From the NCBI GenBank assembly GCA_048262655.1, contig JBLXEY010000002.1, forward strand, positions 372,001 through 436,000: a DNA stretch of 64,000 nucleotides, read 5' to 3'. This DNA comes from JABMNT01 sp048262655. GTDB taxonomy: Bacteria; Pseudomonadota; Alphaproteobacteria; Rhodospirillales; Casp-alpha2. Position 1 is the first letter of the stretch. Each line of letters opens with the position of its first letter. This document shows, piece by piece, positions 25,617-34,808 of this stretch. The position numbers were made by a program, and so were the translations under genes. The notes beneath the pieces are model-generated. The model was not told where the DNA came from and did no database searches. It was given only the letters and a program-made list of their open reading frames with translations.

Positions 25617-26819
25617 ATGAAAGTAACCGCTCTTGAAACGGTCTATGTCGAGGAACTTCCAAATGTTGTCTGGGTTCAGGTCCATACGGATGAAGGGCTA
25701 ATTGGCCTTGGAGAGACTTTCTTTGGTGCGGAAGCAGTTGAAGCCCATGTCCATGAATTCATAGCGCCCTACCTCCTGGGCAAAGATCCCTTGGCAATCG
25801 AATACCATTCTCATCGGATGACCGGCTATGCGGGACGCGGAGGTTCAGGTGCTGAAATGCGGGCTACGTCCGCCGTTGATATTGCACTTTGGGACATCTG
25901 GGGACAGTTCAGCAATCAGCCGATCTATCAGATGTTGGGCGGTGCCTCGCGTGAGAAAATTCGGGTTTACAACACCTGCGCAGGCTATAAATACGTCCGC
26001 AAGGCGTCGGCTCAGGTGACAGCGAATTTCGGCCTTAAGAACACAGCTGAAGGCCCTTATGAAGACCTTGACGGTTTTTTAAACACCGCTGATGAGCTGG
26101 CCCATAGCCTGTTGGAAATGGGCATCAATGGCATGAAAATCTGGCCATTTGATTTCGCTGCCGAAGCCTCCGGCGGGACCTACATCTCAAACGAAGACCT
26201 CAAAAAAGCGATTGAGCCTTTCGAGAAAATTCGCAAGGCCGTTGGCGATAAAATGGAAATCATGTGCGAATTGCATTCCCTTTGGAATGTACCGACAGCC
26301 AAACGCGTTTGCCATGCCCTTGATGATTTTAATCTGACCTGGATCGAAGATCCTGTTCGAATGGATCATCAAGGTAACGTCGGTCAGATCACGGCCGCTA
26401 CAAAGACCCCGATTGCAGTAGGTGAACTCTTGGGGGGGCGTGCGCAATTTCGCGATTTGATTGAAAAATCCGATGTCAGTCAGGTCATTATGGATATCGT
26501 CTGGGGCGGTGGCCTGACAGAGGCGCGCAAGGTCGCCTCGCTATGTGATGCCCATGCCCTGCCCTTTACGGGCCACGATTGCACAGGCCCGGTTGCACTG
26601 GCCGTCGCCACTCACGTTGCAATGCACGTCCCCAATACGTGTATCCAGGAAATGGTTCGCGCTTTCTACTATGGTTGGTATCAAGATCTGGTGACCGACT
26701 TACCAAAAGTCGAACATGGCTATATTCAAGCCCCATCCACGCCAGGACTGGGGATGAAGCTCAATCCGGACGTCTTTAAACGAGGAGACGTCAGGATCAA
26801 AAAGTCAAAGCAAGAGTAA
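25617..26819 (+). CDS. Mandelate racemase/muconate lactonizing (enolase superfamily) enzyme, sugar-acid dehydratase-like
   Basis: 400-residue enolase-superfamily protein with capping domain and TIM barrel. GMKIWPFD supplies the position normally holding the KxK/K base, metal ligands come from CELHSLWN, WIEDPVRM and GELLGG, and GHDCTGPVA holds a His opposite the base, a pattern closest to D-galactonate/mannonate-type dehydratases. AAGGAAA precedes ATG 25617. It follows the CinA gene by 27 bases but is unrelated in role. Substrate is likely a sugar acid; which one cannot be told. Confidence 0.8.
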   Translation: MKVTALETVYVEELPNVVWVQVHTDEGLIGLGETFFGAEAVEAHVHEFIAPYLLGKDPLAIEYHSHRMTGYAGRGGSGAEMRATSAVDIALWDIWGQFSNQPIYQMLGGASREKIRVYNTCAGYKYVRKASAQVTANFGLKNTAEGPYEDLDGFLNTADELAHSLLEMGINGMKIWPFDFAAEASGGTYISNEDLKKAIEPFEKIRKAVGDKMEIMCELHSLWNVPTAKRVCHALDDFNLTWIEDPVRMDHQGNVGQITAATKTPIAVGELLGGRAQFRDLIEKSDVSQVIMDIVWGGGLTEARKVASLCDAHALPFTGHDCTGPVALAVATHVAMHVPNTCIQEMVRAFYYGWYQDLVTDLPKVEHGYIQAPSTPGLGMKLNPDVFKRGDVRIKKSKQE

Positions 26820-26839
26820 CAATTTAGCGGTTACCATTG

Positions 26840-27280
26840 TTAGTCCGCCTTGCCGTAGACCTGGTGGGCACGAGATTCAAAGGCATTAATCATTTTTTGA
26901 ACGGCTTCGTTAAAAACAACGCCAATGGCTTTTTGCAGGATCATCGACTTAAACTCGAAATCGACAAAAAAATCGATCTCACAGTGACCATTTTCAAGCC
27001 TGTTAAAGACCCAATGGTTATTCAAGTACCTGAAGGGACCATCCAGATAAGCCACATCGATACGGGTTTGGGGCTCGAGTTTGACCCGTGTGGTGAACTT
27101 TTCCCGGAAAACCTTAAAGCCGATTATCATGTCGGCTGTAATCTCGTTCGCACCCCGCTTACGCACCCGCAAGCCGATACACCAGGGTAAAAACTCTGGA
27201 TATTTTTCGATATCAGACACCAAGGCATATAGGTCTTCCGGAGGGTATGGAAGAACGCGTTTTTCAGCGTGTGTGGGCAT
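26840..27280 (-). CDS. COQ10/RatA-type START-domain protein
   Basis: 146-residue single-domain polyketide-cyclase/START protein. LPYPPEDLYALVSDIEKYPEFLPWC is the N-terminal signature of the COQ10 coenzyme-Q-binding family; a hydrophobic cavity and long C-terminal helix follow. It probably assists ubiquinone function; the E. coli homologue RatA was described as a ribosome-association toxin, which is less likely here. It follows lipA by six bases, the standard alphaproteobacterial lipA-coq10 order. Confidence 0.88.
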   Translation of the reverse strand: MPTHAEKRVLPYPPEDLYALVSDIEKYPEFLPWCIGLRVRKRGANEITADMIIGFKVFREKFTTRVKLEPQTRIDVAYLDGPFRYLNNHWVFNRLENGHCEIDFFVDFEFKSMILQKAIGVVFNEAVQKMINAFESRAHQVYGKAD

Positions 27281-27286
27281 CGATGG

Positions 27287-28237
27287 TTACGCGTTTTCCA
27301 GCTTTGCGCGACGCGCATCTCGCAATTGTGCGAAATCATCGTCCGCATGATACGACGAACGCGTTAATGGGGATGATGCGACATGTAAGAAACCTTTCGC
27401 CAACGCCAGTTTCTTGAATTCTTCAAACTCAGCTGGCGTTACGAACCGGTCAATTGGGGCATGACGCGGCGTCGGGGCCAGGTATTGGCCAATGGTCAGA
27501 AAATCAACGTCAGCCGAGCGCAGGTCGTCCATTACCTGCAGTACCTCTTCGCGGGTTTCCCCCAACCCGACCATGATACCCGATTTCGTGAAGATCGCGG
27601 GATCCAGTGCCTTCGCATCACTCAAAAGCTTGAGCGAGTGAAAATAACGCGCACCCGGCCGAATGGTTGGGTAAAGTCTGGGTACCGTCTCCAGGTTATG
27701 ATTAAAAACGTCTGGGCGCGCCTTGATGATCGGTTCCAGGGCCCCTTGTTTATCCCTGAAATCAGGAGTCAGTATTTCAATTGTCGTATCTGGGGAGCTT
27801 TCATGGATCAGCTCCAGGCAACGCACAAATTGGCTGGCACCGCCATCTTTCAGGTCGTCTCTATCAACGGAAGTGATGACGATGTGGCGCATCCCCATTT
27901 CTTTAACGGAAGCCGCTAGATTTTCAGGCTCTTTTTCATCTACGGCATTGGGTTTGCCGGTAGCTACGTTACAAAACGCACAGGCGCGCGTACAAATCCC
28001 ACCTAAAATCATCACCGTCGCATGTTTGGCAGACCAGCATTCACCGATGTTTGGGCACGCGGCTTCTTCGCAAACCGTATGTAAATTACTTTCGCGCATC
28101 AGCTTGCGCGTTTCACCATAAGCTTTCGACGTCGGTGCCTTAACACGTATCCAGTCCGGTTTCCGCATAGGCGGATTGACCGGGTTTTTAAGTTTTTCCG
28201 GATGCCGATGCTTGCGGATATTCTCGACGTTGGTCAT
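27287..28237 (-). CDS. lipA: Lipoyl synthase
   Basis: 316-residue radical SAM enzyme that inserts two sulphurs into octanoyl groups on lipoyl domains, here needed for the pyruvate dehydrogenase subunits encoded further on. CEEAACPNIGEC holds the auxiliary cluster cysteines and CTRACAFC the radical SAM cluster; the C-terminal SS in ASSPLTRSSYHA supplies the terminal cluster ligand serine. Start ATG 28237 with AGAAGG upstream. Cotranscribed with the COQ10-type gene. Confidence 0.95.
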   Translation of the reverse strand: MTNVENIRKHRHPEKLKNPVNPPMRKPDWIRVKAPTSKAYGETRKLMRESNLHTVCEEAACPNIGECWSAKHATVMILGGICTRACAFCNVATGKPNAVDEKEPENLAASVKEMGMRHIVITSVDRDDLKDGGASQFVRCLELIHESSPDTTIEILTPDFRDKQGALEPIIKARPDVFNHNLETVPRLYPTIRPGARYFHSLKLLSDAKALDPAIFTKSGIMVGLGETREEVLQVMDDLRSADVDFLTIGQYLAPTPRHAPIDRFVTPAEFEEFKKLALAKGFLHVASSPLTRSSYHADDDFAQLRDARRAKLENA

Positions 28238-28403
28238 GGAACCTGAACCTTCTCTGGTTTGTCAGTTTTTGTCTATTTTATATAAGCTTTTTTCTCGAAC
28301 TTTCACTTAAAACTTTCGACTGATCTTATTCTCACAAACGCTACCTTTTTGATTCGAAGCATGTAATGTTATTCACAATCGAGTACAGCAGGAGTTGGCG
28401 TAG

Positions 28404-29612
28404 ATGTCGAAGATGGTCTTTACGGAACGCTTTTCAGCAGGTGAAGAGATATTCCGTTCAGGAGATTCTGCCCGTAACGCTTACATAATAGAAAGCGGCA
28501 AAGTGGAAGTCTCCACAGAAACCGATGGCAAGAAAATTGTAATTGCAGAACTGGGCAAGGGTGAACTGTTCGGTGAAATGTCAATGATCGATGATGCCCC
28601 CCGCTCGGCGACGATTATCGCGTTAGAAGAAACAGAGGTCGTTGTTATGCAGCGATCGCGCTTTCAACGCCCAATTATGGCCGCCGACCCGTTAATGAAT
28701 ATGCTAATGCGCGTCATGGTCAATCGGTTTCGGGTTGCGCAGCGGAAAATGGCTGGCATGGGAGACAGTTCGGCCGAATATGACCCTGCCCTTGAAGAAG
28801 CCCGGCAAATGGCATTGCGCAGAATTGACGACGAAAAAGACATGCGTCATGGCTTGGCTGTAAATGAATTCGAACTCAATTACCAACCCATCATTTCACT
28901 CGAAACTGGTCATATTGCCGGTTTCGAGGCCCTGATGCGCTGGACCAAAGGAGACGGTAGCTTCGTCTCCCCCGTCGAGTTCATTCCTCTTGCCGAAGAA
29001 ACGGGGCTGATTGTCGAGTTGGGGCGGTGGTCTCTTGAACTTGCCATCAAGGATCACATTAAATTTTCGGAGCATTTTACAAAAACAATGCCTGGCCAGG
29101 TACCTTTGTTTATGAGCGTCAACGTCTCAGGTCTCCAATTATCAGAGATGGCAGAAATCGACGAACTGTCTGCGATCATCAAGCGCGGCGATCTAGACCC
29201 GTCATACCTGAAGCTTGAGATGACAGAAACACTCCTTGTCGAGGACCCGGCGCATGCCGCGACGGCCTTGAAAAAGATCAAGGAGTTTGGCGTCTCTATT
29301 GCTATCGACGATTTTGGCACCGGTTATTCAAGCTTGAGCTACCTGCACCAATTCCCGCTCGATACCCTGAAAATTGACCGCGAATTCGTCAACAATATGG
29401 ATAAGGCAGAAAATAGCCGTCGCATTGTCAGCAGCATCGCCCAACTGGCCTTATCGCTGGATATGAACATCGTTGCCGAAGGCATAGAAGAACAGGCCCA
29501 GATGGACGCCCTTCGGGATCTGGGATGCCAATACGGACAAGGTTACTACATGGCTAAACCGATGCCGGCTGACAAAATTATTGAATTTATTTCGACCAAG
29601 CCGACGTGGTGA
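28404..29612 (+). CDS. Cyclic-nucleotide-binding EAL-domain c-di-GMP phosphodiesterase
   Basis: 402 residues, cytoplasmic. Residues 1-115 form a CRP-type cyclic-nucleotide-binding domain with the phosphate-binding cassette LFGEMSMIDDAPRSAT (Arg67). Residues about 150-400 are an EAL domain: Glu175 in GFEALMRW, SVNVSGLQL, LEMTET, IDDFGTGYSS, LKIDREFV, AEGIEEQ and GQGYYMAKP, so every catalytic residue is kept and it should hydrolyse cyclic di-GMP. No GGDEF domain. This predicts control of c-di-GMP by cAMP or cGMP. AGGAG precedes the ATG. It converges on the hydrolase-OsmC gene; a DUF3095 gene with cyclase-like motifs lies just beyond. Confidence 0.9.
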   Translation: MSKMVFTERFSAGEEIFRSGDSARNAYIIESGKVEVSTETDGKKIVIAELGKGELFGEMSMIDDAPRSATIIALEETEVVVMQRSRFQRPIMAADPLMNMLMRVMVNRFRVAQRKMAGMGDSSAEYDPALEEARQMALRRIDDEKDMRHGLAVNEFELNYQPIISLETGHIAGFEALMRWTKGDGSFVSPVEFIPLAEETGLIVELGRWSLELAIKDHIKFSEHFTKTMPGQVPLFMSVNVSGLQLSEMAEIDELSAIIKRGDLDPSYLKLEMTETLLVEDPAHAATALKKIKEFGVSIAIDDFGTGYSSLSYLHQFPLDTLKIDREFVNNMDKAENSRRIVSSIAQLALSLDMNIVAEGIEEQAQMDALRDLGCQYGQGYYMAKPMPADKIIEFISTKPTW

Positions 29613-29623
29613 TCAAGGCCACG

Positions 29624-30856
29624 TTATTTCTTTAGCGCCGCCTCAATGACAATTTCGCCGGTAATTGTTTTATGGACTGGGCAGCGTTCGGCGATTTCGA
29701 AGATTTTCTGGCGTTCGTCGTCGCTTAAATCACCAGTAATGGTGATATCCGCTTTGATCTGATCAACTTTACCCGTTTCAGTTTCGCAGGCTTCACAATC
29801 GTCCGCGTGAATTTTTTCGTGGGTGAGCCGAACCTCTGCATGATCCAGCTTATAACCCTTGCGTTCCGCGTACATACGCATGGTCATGGATTTGCAGGCA
29901 CCGACCGCCGCCAACAACAAATCATAGGGTGTCGGTCCTGTGTCATCGCCGCCGACGGACGTTGGTTCATCGGCTGTCAGGGCATGGCCGGAACCCGTGA
30001 TGACAGTGTTTGTATACTTTCCGGTTCCGGTTTCACCAACGCCAACCGAACCGGCGATGGCTTTTGGCATTGCCGCCTTTGCCATGGCATTACTTGCGAT
30101 ATACCGTCCCGCCCACGCAGCAATGACTTCCGCAACATAAACCGCGTCCGCCCGCTTCGAGAGCAAGTGATCGGCATTGTCCAATGATACAAAACTCTTG
30201 GGGTGTTTTGCTGCCTGGAAGATAGACGCAGCGTTCTCTACACCAACTGTCGCATCAATGGGCGAATGAAATACCAACAGGGCTTTCTTGAGGTTTGCAA
30301 CGTCTTGCTCGAGTTTTTGTTCTTGAATATCGTCCAAGAACTGTTTTTTGATCTGGAATGGTCTGCCGACCAACAACACCTCGGCAACGCCCTTTTCTTC
30401 GATTTCAGCGCGCGATTCTTCAAAATTGTGGGCAACATGAGCCGGGTCCGCCGGTGCTCCAATCGTCGCAACGGCGCGGACTTCGGGAACATCTTTCGCG
30501 GCAGATAATACCGCAGCCCCTCCCAGAGAGTGGCCGATCATAATCTGTGGTGCTTGCAGTTTTTCACGCATGTGATTTGCTGCAGCAATTAAATCACCCA
30601 CATTTGAGGAGAAGTTGGTATTTGCAAACTCGCCCTCACTCGCACCCAGGCCTGTAAAGTCAAAGCGCAGCACCGCAATTCCGGCTTCATTCAAACCTTC
30701 GCTAATTCGGCTGGCGGCAAATATATCTTTTGTGCACGTAAAACAGTGAGCAAACAGTGCATAGGCCTTGATCTCGCCTGCTGGCGTATCCAACCGCGCT
30801 GCCAAATCGTCACCGAGGGCGCCCGGAAATACAAATCGTTCTGTTGTTTTTACCAC
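29624..30856 (-). CDS. Alpha/beta hydrolase-OsmC fusion protein
   Basis: About 410 residues. The N-terminal alpha/beta hydrolase has FAHCFTCTKD, the nucleophile elbow GHSLGGAA and a C-terminal His in SLDNADHLLSKRAD. The C-terminal OsmC domain has its two peroxidatic/resolving cysteines in GACKSMTMRM and ERCPVHKT. The fusion is a known bacterial architecture, presumably coupling ester hydrolysis to (hydro)peroxide reduction. I start at GTG 30856 (VVKTTERF) because AAGGAG lies nine bases upstream; the frame opens at ATG 30886 but that start would place the ribosome site inside the gene. Confidence 0.88.
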   Translation of the reverse strand: MVKTTERFVFPGALGDDLAARLDTPAGEIKAYALFAHCFTCTKDIFAASRISEGLNEAGIAVLRFDFTGLGASEGEFANTNFSSNVGDLIAAANHMREKLQAPQIMIGHSLGGAAVLSAAKDVPEVRAVATIGAPADPAHVAHNFEESRAEIEEKGVAEVLLVGRPFQIKKQFLDDIQEQKLEQDVANLKKALLVFHSPIDATVGVENAASIFQAAKHPKSFVSLDNADHLLSKRADAVYVAEVIAAWAGRYIASNAMAKAAMPKAIAGSVGVGETGTGKYTNTVITGSGHALTADEPTSVGGDDTGPTPYDLLLAAVGACKSMTMRMYAERKGYKLDHAEVRLTHEKIHADDCEACETETGKVDQIKADITITGDLSDDERQKIFEIAERCPVHKTITGEIVIEAALKK

Positions 30857-30972
30857 GTTGCCTATCTCCTTATTGAGGTCATGCACCTCTTAATAGCGCG
30901 AAACGTCGGACAGGTAACATCACCAATTGGTTACTGGTCGCCACCAGAAAATCCACGTGAGATAAAGGCGTC

Positions 30973-32166
30973 TTATGCATTCATCTGCGCCTTCATTTGT
31001 TTGGCGGCGACAGCAAACCCGCCATCAGACCCATCGATGAAATGAACGTGTTCGCCTTCTATAAGATTGAAAACCAGACAGGTCATCAATGCGCTGTCGG
31101 CTTGATGGGTGCCATAAACAATCTCATTTCTGTCTTTAAAGCCTGACAAAACCCGCTCGATCTTTTCAACCTCATCAACCGAGCAATCCAGGACCATGCG
31201 TAAGGTGTCATCAAACCGGCGATAATCCGTATTATCTTCAAGTTCCTTGCGATAAACCGCTGCATCATAACTACGTATTCTGAGACTAAATTTTTCCAGG
31301 ATGCCTTGAACCAAACATTCTCCATATAAATACAACAACCGTTTTATGTAACTGACGCAGCCCGTTGTCGATGCCACTTCCAGCTTCAGGTTCTTTGGGG
31401 GCCAACGAAATTTCAGGTTTGACGCTTTGACCGGTTGATTTTTTGCAGGTTCTCCACCCAATACGTCGCTGACTTCTTTCATAACAGCGCCGTATATTTT
31501 TGAAGCCGCTTCTCGCTCATCTGAACGGGCATGGATCAACATGCTCAGCATGACGCCCCTCTGTGCAACCAAAGGCTCCCAGCGACAGGACAACCCCTCG
31601 AGATTCAGGTCTCCGTCAGTAGTCGCATCATCAATCAGGTAGCCTTTGGTCCCATCGTCTTTGCGGATCATCGTCTCAACAAGACGAACCCCGCCACCAG
31701 AAAAGACAGCCAGAAAATTTCCCGGACTCAATTGGAATTTAGAAACAAGAACATCCGTGGTCCTATTGCGTACTCGGTGAACTGGGACCGCGCCAATCAG
31801 GAGTTCCAGATCAAACTGCGATTTCGCGAAGTGGCGCGTTTTCAAAAGTGCCTCACGGACAAGAGGCAGGGCTTCCGGCGGGATCATCATGGTCGCGCCA
31901 TCCCCCCCAAAAACATAGGGAATATCATATGCTTTGGTTACGTTCAGGACGGCTGTGATCGTCGCCGCGCCAACCATATTAACGTCTTTATAGCGACCTT
32001 CCTCAATGGCTTGGGTCGACCGCCTGATATCTGCAACAACCACATACCAGTCTTCGGGTGCCGGTTCAAAATTGTCTAGGTTGGCAATCTCGGAAAAATC
32101 GTCAAAACCTTTGATCCTGGCATAAAAGGTTTCGGTGTTGTGACGTAACGAAGAGGTTTCGTTCAT
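30973..32166 (-). CDS. DUF3095 protein with class III nucleotidyl-cyclase-like motifs
   Basis: 397-residue DUF3095 family protein of unconfirmed function. The N-terminal half carries a class III cyclase-like pattern: VVVADIRRST with Asp46, then YVFGGDGATMMIP with Asp89, matching the two metal-binding aspartates and beta-hairpin of adenylate/guanylate cyclases. The C-terminal half is family-specific. No transmembrane segment or sensor domain. It lies upstream of, and on the same strand as, the hydrolase-OsmC gene, and near the cNMP-binding EAL gene. Cyclase activity is inference from motifs. Confidence 0.8.
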   Translation of the reverse strand: MNETSSLRHNTETFYARIKGFDDFSEIANLDNFEPAPEDWYVVVADIRRSTQAIEEGRYKDVNMVGAATITAVLNVTKAYDIPYVFGGDGATMMIPPEALPLVREALLKTRHFAKSQFDLELLIGAVPVHRVRNRTTDVLVSKFQLSPGNFLAVFSGGGVRLVETMIRKDDGTKGYLIDDATTDGDLNLEGLSCRWEPLVAQRGVMLSMLIHARSDEREAASKIYGAVMKEVSDVLGGEPAKNQPVKASNLKFRWPPKNLKLEVASTTGCVSYIKRLLYLYGECLVQGILEKFSLRIRSYDAAVYRKELEDNTDYRRFDDTLRMVLDCSVDEVEKIERVLSGFKDRNEIVYGTHQADSALMTCLVFNLIEGEHVHFIDGSDGGFAVAAKQMKAQMNA

Positions 32167-32260
32167 TGGTTTTCAGTTTATGTACTTATCGCGAGATCGA
32201 CGCAGCACCGGTCTTTGTGGACTCATTGAAGCAATGCGGCATTCATGACTAGGCAGTATT

Positions 32261-33043
32261 TTATTTGTCTAATATTCGTTCAAGCCTTGCAATAACGGCC
32301 AAAATTTCATCTGTCGTTTTAATTCTGGCGGCCTTTCGGTAGTCGGCTAAGGCCGCATAACTGTTATTTCTCGTATAATGTATACGCGCGCGCCAGACGA
32401 GCAGATCATAGTCACGTGGCATTTGAATCAACAACATATCCAGATCGACAAGCGCTTTAAAAGCTTTGCCGATGTTTTCATTGGCTTGGGCCCGTATTTT
32501 TCTGGCGACGACTGACCTTGGGTCTGCATCAATGGCTTGAGTTGAAATGGTTATGGCTTCTTGATACCGCGCTTGCCCATAATAGGCTCCGGCCAATGCT
32601 TCCAATATTCTGGTATTGCCGGGGGCTAATGTATTGGCCGCTTCAAGGTCACGCGTGCCTTGCCCGACTTGACCATTCAAATACTCGAGATTTGTCCGAC
32701 CACGTAAATAAAGGAGATAGCCCTGCAGTCGGCCCTTTGGCAATCTTTCAATTGCGCTGGTGTAATCCCGCACCGCGTCGGCTGGTCGATTTGCGACAAT
32801 AAGGGCTTGAGCACGTACTTGCAGGGCCCGCACCATTTGCGGGGTCGACAACCCAGGTTTTGCAATCAAAACGTTGCACGCATAGATCGTGTTCTTATAG
32901 TCGGAGAAACCGTCCCTGCACCCGTTAGTCGATGCCGATGCTTTTACGTTCAGGCACGCGAACGCCATAACAATCAGTAATAAAGTGGCTGGCCATATCT
33001 TTCGCCAGACAGGCGTTCGCTTACATGTGAATGACACGACCAT
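32261..33043 (-). CDS. TPR-repeat protein with N-terminal signal or anchor
   Basis: About 260 residues. After a basic stretch (KRTPVWRKIW) there is a hydrophobic segment LLLIVMAFACLNV, probably a signal peptide or anchor, so the protein is periplasmic. The rest is a series of tetratricopeptide helices, for example YLRGRTNLEYLNG and AGAYYGQARYQEAITISTQAI. Specific role unknown. The start is uncertain: ATGs at 33064, 33049 and 33043 all overlap the lpdA 3' end and none has a good ribosome site; I give the shortest. Confidence 0.75.
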   Translation of the reverse strand: MVVSFTCKRTPVWRKIWPATLLLIVMAFACLNVKASASTNGCRDGFSDYKNTIYACNVLIAKPGLSTPQMVRALQVRAQALIVANRPADAVRDYTSAIERLPKGRLQGYLLYLRGRTNLEYLNGQVGQGTRDLEAANTLAPGNTRILEALAGAYYGQARYQEAITISTQAIDADPRSVVARKIRAQANENIGKAFKALVDLDMLLIQMPRDYDLLVWRARIHYTRNNSYAALADYRKAARIKTTDEILAVIARLERILDK

Positions 33044-34424
33044 AAGCATCGAGAACAGACTCATGCATCATTTCAGATAAGGTCGGATGCGGGAAAACCG
33101 TATGCATGAGTTCTTCTTCTGTGGTCTCCAGTCCCATTGCGACAACGAAGCCCTGAATAAGTTCTGTCACTTCGTGGCCGACCATATGTGCACCCAGGAG
33201 CTGTCCGGTTTTTTCATCAAACACAGTTTTGATCAACCCTTCCGCTTCTCCCAGTGCGATTGCCTTGCCGTTACCCAGAAACGGGAAACGACCTACTTTG
33301 ACTTTAAAGCCCTGCTCTTTTGCCTTGGCTTCAGTCAAACCGACGCTGGCGACTTGAGGATGACAATAGGTGCATCCGGGTATCTGCGCTTTGTTCAACG
33401 GATGCACACCTTTAACACCGGCAATTTTTTCGATACATACAACGCCTTCATGCTCGGCTTTATGGGCCAGCATCGGTGGGCCAGCAACGTCGCCAATTGC
33501 ATAGACACCCGGTTCATCCGTGCGCGAAAACGCGTCAGCAACAATGCAACCGCGATCCGTTTTTACTTTTGTCGTCTCAAGCCCGATACCTTCAATATTG
33601 CCAACAACTCCGACAGCAGAGATAACCCGGTCGACGGTAATCTTGTGAACTTTACCTTTTTCGTCTTCGACGGTGCACGTCACTGAATCTGCGGCTTTAT
33701 CAAGCTTGGTCACTTTAGCCGAGGTCATAATATTCATGCCATGCTTTTCAAGTTGCTTGCGCGCATGCTTGGAAATCTCTTCATCTTCAACCGGCATCAC
33801 CTGGTTCATGACTTCGACAACCGTTACGTCAGCGCCCATTGTATTATAGAAACTGGCAAACTCGATGCCGATTGCGCCGGAGCCAATAACCAACAATGAC
33901 TTTGGCATTTTGTCGGGAGCCAGCGCTTCAAAGTAACTCCAGACCAGCTTTCCGTCAGCTTCCAGACCCGGCAATGCCCGCGGACGAGCACCTGTCGCCA
34001 CGATGATGTGTTTCGCCGTCAATTCGGGAAGCGCCTTACCATCTTTGGATACACTGACTTTTCCCGGCCCATTTAATTTCGCTTCACCGTCAATAAGCGT
34101 GACTTTGTTTTTCTTGAGCAAATGATTGACCCCACCGGTCAACTGCTTGGAGACATTTCTGGAGCGGGCAACAACCTTCTGCAGGTCGAAATCGATATTG
34201 GTGTTGGAAAGACCGTAATCACCGGCATGGTTCATGTAGTGATAAATCTCAGCTGATCGCAGCAGCGCCTTGGTCGGTATGCAGCCCCAGTTCAAACATA
34301 TCCCGCCCACATGCTTTTTTTCGACAACGCATGTCTTCATGCCCAATTGTGCGGCCCGAATTGCGGTTACATATCCGCCAGGTCCGGCACCAATAATTAC
34401 AACATCAAAATTTGTATCAGCCAT
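33021..34424 (-). CDS. lpdA: Dihydrolipoyl dehydrogenase (E3)
   Basis: 467-residue flavoprotein that reoxidises dihydrolipoyl groups of 2-oxoacid dehydrogenase complexes. FAD-binding GAGPGGYVTAIRAAQLG, redox-active disulphide GGICLNWGCIPTKALL, NAD-binding GSGAIGIEFASFY, and the C-terminal catalytic His-Glu in HTVFPHPTLSEMMHE are present. It is the E3 of the pyruvate dehydrogenase group on this strand, separated from pdhC by a small cupin gene. Confidence 0.95.
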   Translation of the reverse strand: MADTNFDVVIIGAGPGGYVTAIRAAQLGMKTCVVEKKHVGGICLNWGCIPTKALLRSAEIYHYMNHAGDYGLSNTNIDFDLQKVVARSRNVSKQLTGGVNHLLKKNKVTLIDGEAKLNGPGKVSVSKDGKALPELTAKHIIVATGARPRALPGLEADGKLVWSYFEALAPDKMPKSLLVIGSGAIGIEFASFYNTMGADVTVVEVMNQVMPVEDEEISKHARKQLEKHGMNIMTSAKVTKLDKAADSVTCTVEDEKGKVHKITVDRVISAVGVVGNIEGIGLETTKVKTDRGCIVADAFSRTDEPGVYAIGDVAGPPMLAHKAEHEGVVCIEKIAGVKGVHPLNKAQIPGCTYCHPQVASVGLTEAKAKEQGFKVKVGRFPFLGNGKAIALGEAEGLIKTVFDEKTGQLLGAHMVGHEVTELIQGFVVAMGLETTEEELMHTVFPHPTLSEMMHESVLDAYGRVIHM

Positions 34425-34428
34425 TATT

Positions 34429-34791
34429 TTATATCCGTGGAAGGGTTTCTCTCGTTAGGTGATTTTGGTCTGCATCGCCTGTATTGAGCAGCCCCTGTTT
34501 TTCAATCACAACAACACTACATTCATTTTCAGCGACAGGTTTATGTTCAACGCCTTTGGGAACCACAATCATTTCACCGCGACTTAAATCAACACTCTTG
34601 TCGCGAAAATGCATCGTGAAGTCGCCGTCCATCACCAAGAACATCTCATCTTCATCATCGTGCTTATGCCAAACAAATTCGCCTTTAATTTTAACAACCT
34701 TTACGTCGAAATCATCGACACTGGCAATCTGTGCGGGGAACCAATGTTGATCAACTTTTTCAAGCTTTTCGGCTATATTGATCTTGTTCAT
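34429..34791 (-). CDS. Small cupin-domain protein in the pdh cluster
   Basis: 120-residue single cupin. Metal ligands are visible as FVWHKHDDEDEMFLV (His, His, Glu) and GVEHKPVAE (His), so it can bind a metal. Function unknown. It starts at ATG 34791 (MNKINIAEKL) inside the pdh transcript, 17 bases after the pdhC stop, and ends four bases before lpdA, so it is cotranscribed with the complex genes. Whether it affects pyruvate metabolism is not known. Confidence 0.82.
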   Translation of the reverse strand: MNKINIAEKLEKVDQHWFPAQIASVDDFDVKVVKIKGEFVWHKHDDEDEMFLVMDGDFTMHFRDKSVDLSRGEMIVVPKGVEHKPVAENECSVVVIEKQGLLNTGDADQNHLTRETLPRI

Positions 34792-34808
34792 TGTGGCCGC
34801 TTTCTCAA

